A stretch of DNA of 6,458 bases from Pullilachnospira_A gallistercoris (GTDB lineage Bacteria > Bacillota > Clostridia > Lachnospirales > Lachnospiraceae): NCBI GenBank assembly GCA_018712125.1, contig DVHM01000029.1, positions 1 through 6,458 on the forward strand. Reading direction: 5' to 3'. The notes under the pieces are model-generated. The model worked only from the letters and a program-made list of their open reading frames with translations, was not told the DNA's origin and did not search any database. This document shows, piece after piece, positions 5,938 to 6,458 of this stretch. Position 1 is the stretch's first letter; each line of letters opens with the position of its first letter. The translations under genes were made by a program, and so were the position numbers.

Positions 5938-6456
5938 ATGACGGAAAAGAGCGAAAAGGAGCGGGCGCCGCAGCCCCAGACCTCCGGAATGACGAAGGAG
6001 GAGAAAGAGCGGCTGCAGAAAAGCTACAACGAGTATGTGGAGGAGGTCACACCGAAGGCAAGTCTGCCAAAGCGGATGTTTTTTGCCTTTCTGGTGGGCG
6101 GCGCGATCTGCGTGCTGGGCCAGTGGATTACCAATACGGTCATGGCTGCGGGCGTGGACAAGGATACGGCAGGATCCTACTGCAGCATGTTTCTGATCTT
6201 GCTGAGCGTTCTTCTGACGGGCTTCAATCTCTATCCGAAACTGGCAGATTTCGGAGGAGCGGGTGCGCTGGTGCCGATCACAGGGTTTGCCAATTCCGTG
6301 GCGGCCCCGGCCATCGAGTTTCAGAAGGAGGGACAGGTGTATGGCATCGGATGCAAGATTTTTACCATCGCCGGCCCGGTCATTCTCTATGGAATTTTTA
6401 CCAGCTGGGTGGCAGGGGTAATCTACTGGTTCGGCGGCATGCTGGGGCTCTGGTAG
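5938..6456 (+). CDS. spoVAC: Stage V sporulation protein AC
   Basis: SpoVAC is the SpoVA membrane subunit reported to behave as a mechanosensitive channel, and it is required for dipicolinic acid movement across the forespore inner membrane. The 172-residue protein has a hydrophilic, Lys/Glu-rich N terminus (1-45) followed by membrane segments near 47-70, 82-98, 107-125 and 140-169. GAGALVPITGFANS (107-120) and the following EFQKEGQVYGIG (127-138) are the clear family motifs. ATG 5938 has AAGGAAGG (5922-5929) eight bases upstream. The N-terminal part is about 20 residues longer than in B. subtilis; ATG 5989 (M18) would shorten it but lacks a good ribosome binding site. The gene is complete, its TAG lies two bases before the window end, and spoVAD would be expected next. 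Confidence 0.95.
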   Translation: MTEKSEKERAPQPQTSGMTKEEKERLQKSYNEYVEEVTPKASLPKRMFFAFLVGGAICVLGQWITNTVMAAGVDKDTAGSYCSMFLILLSVLLTGFNLYPKLADFGGAGALVPITGFANSVAAPAIEFQKEGQVYGIGCKIFTIAGPVILYGIFTSWVAGVIYWFGGMLGLW

Positions 6457-6458
6457 CG

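Overview
The window reads as chromosomal DNA from an endospore-forming, low-to-mid GC Gram-positive anaerobe. A Lachnospiraceae-type Clostridia member is the best guess, from the clpX-ysxC-metal transporter-spoVA gene content, strong GGAGG-type ribosome binding sites and the protein sequences. The genus cannot be fixed from this sequence. All genes lie on the + strand, packed with short gaps or overlaps, and no mobile element, CRISPR array, rRNA or tRNA was seen.

Region 1 (1-1440) is protein quality control: a hairpin and a tandem octamer precede a complete clpX (unfoldase of the ClpXP protease), which ends in a convincing intrinsic terminator. The lon gene that commonly follows clpX in Firmicutes is not here.

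Region 2 (1456-4661) is one tightly overlapping unit: ysxC/engB (ribosome-assembly GTPase), then a three-gene zinc/manganese-type ABC importer made of a substrate-binding protein, an ATPase and a membrane permease. The binding protein has a three-His-plus-Asp ligand set, which favours zinc. It lacks the lipobox cysteine and is probably held by an uncleaved N-terminal membrane segment. The ATPase carries Cys/His-rich additions at both ends.

Region 3 (4694-6456) is the start of a spoVA operon, for dipicolinic acid/Ca uptake into the forespore: a 50-residue membrane-protein ORF, spoVAA, spoVAB and spoVAC, presumably with spoVAD following outside the window. It is preceded by an exact match to the sigma-G promoter consensus (TGAATA, 18 bp, CATACTA).

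The most striking feature is a perfect 16-bp inverted repeat (4711-4726 / 4740-4755). It contains the sigma-G -10 element in its left arm, the ribosome binding site in its loop and the first start codon in its right arm. No terminator is visible between the zinc operon and spoVA. Read-through RNA would therefore fold and hide the start codon, whereas RNA begun at the sigma-G start site would lack the left arm and stay open. This suggests a two-level lock on sporulation genes sited behind a vegetative operon. It is an inference from sequence alone.
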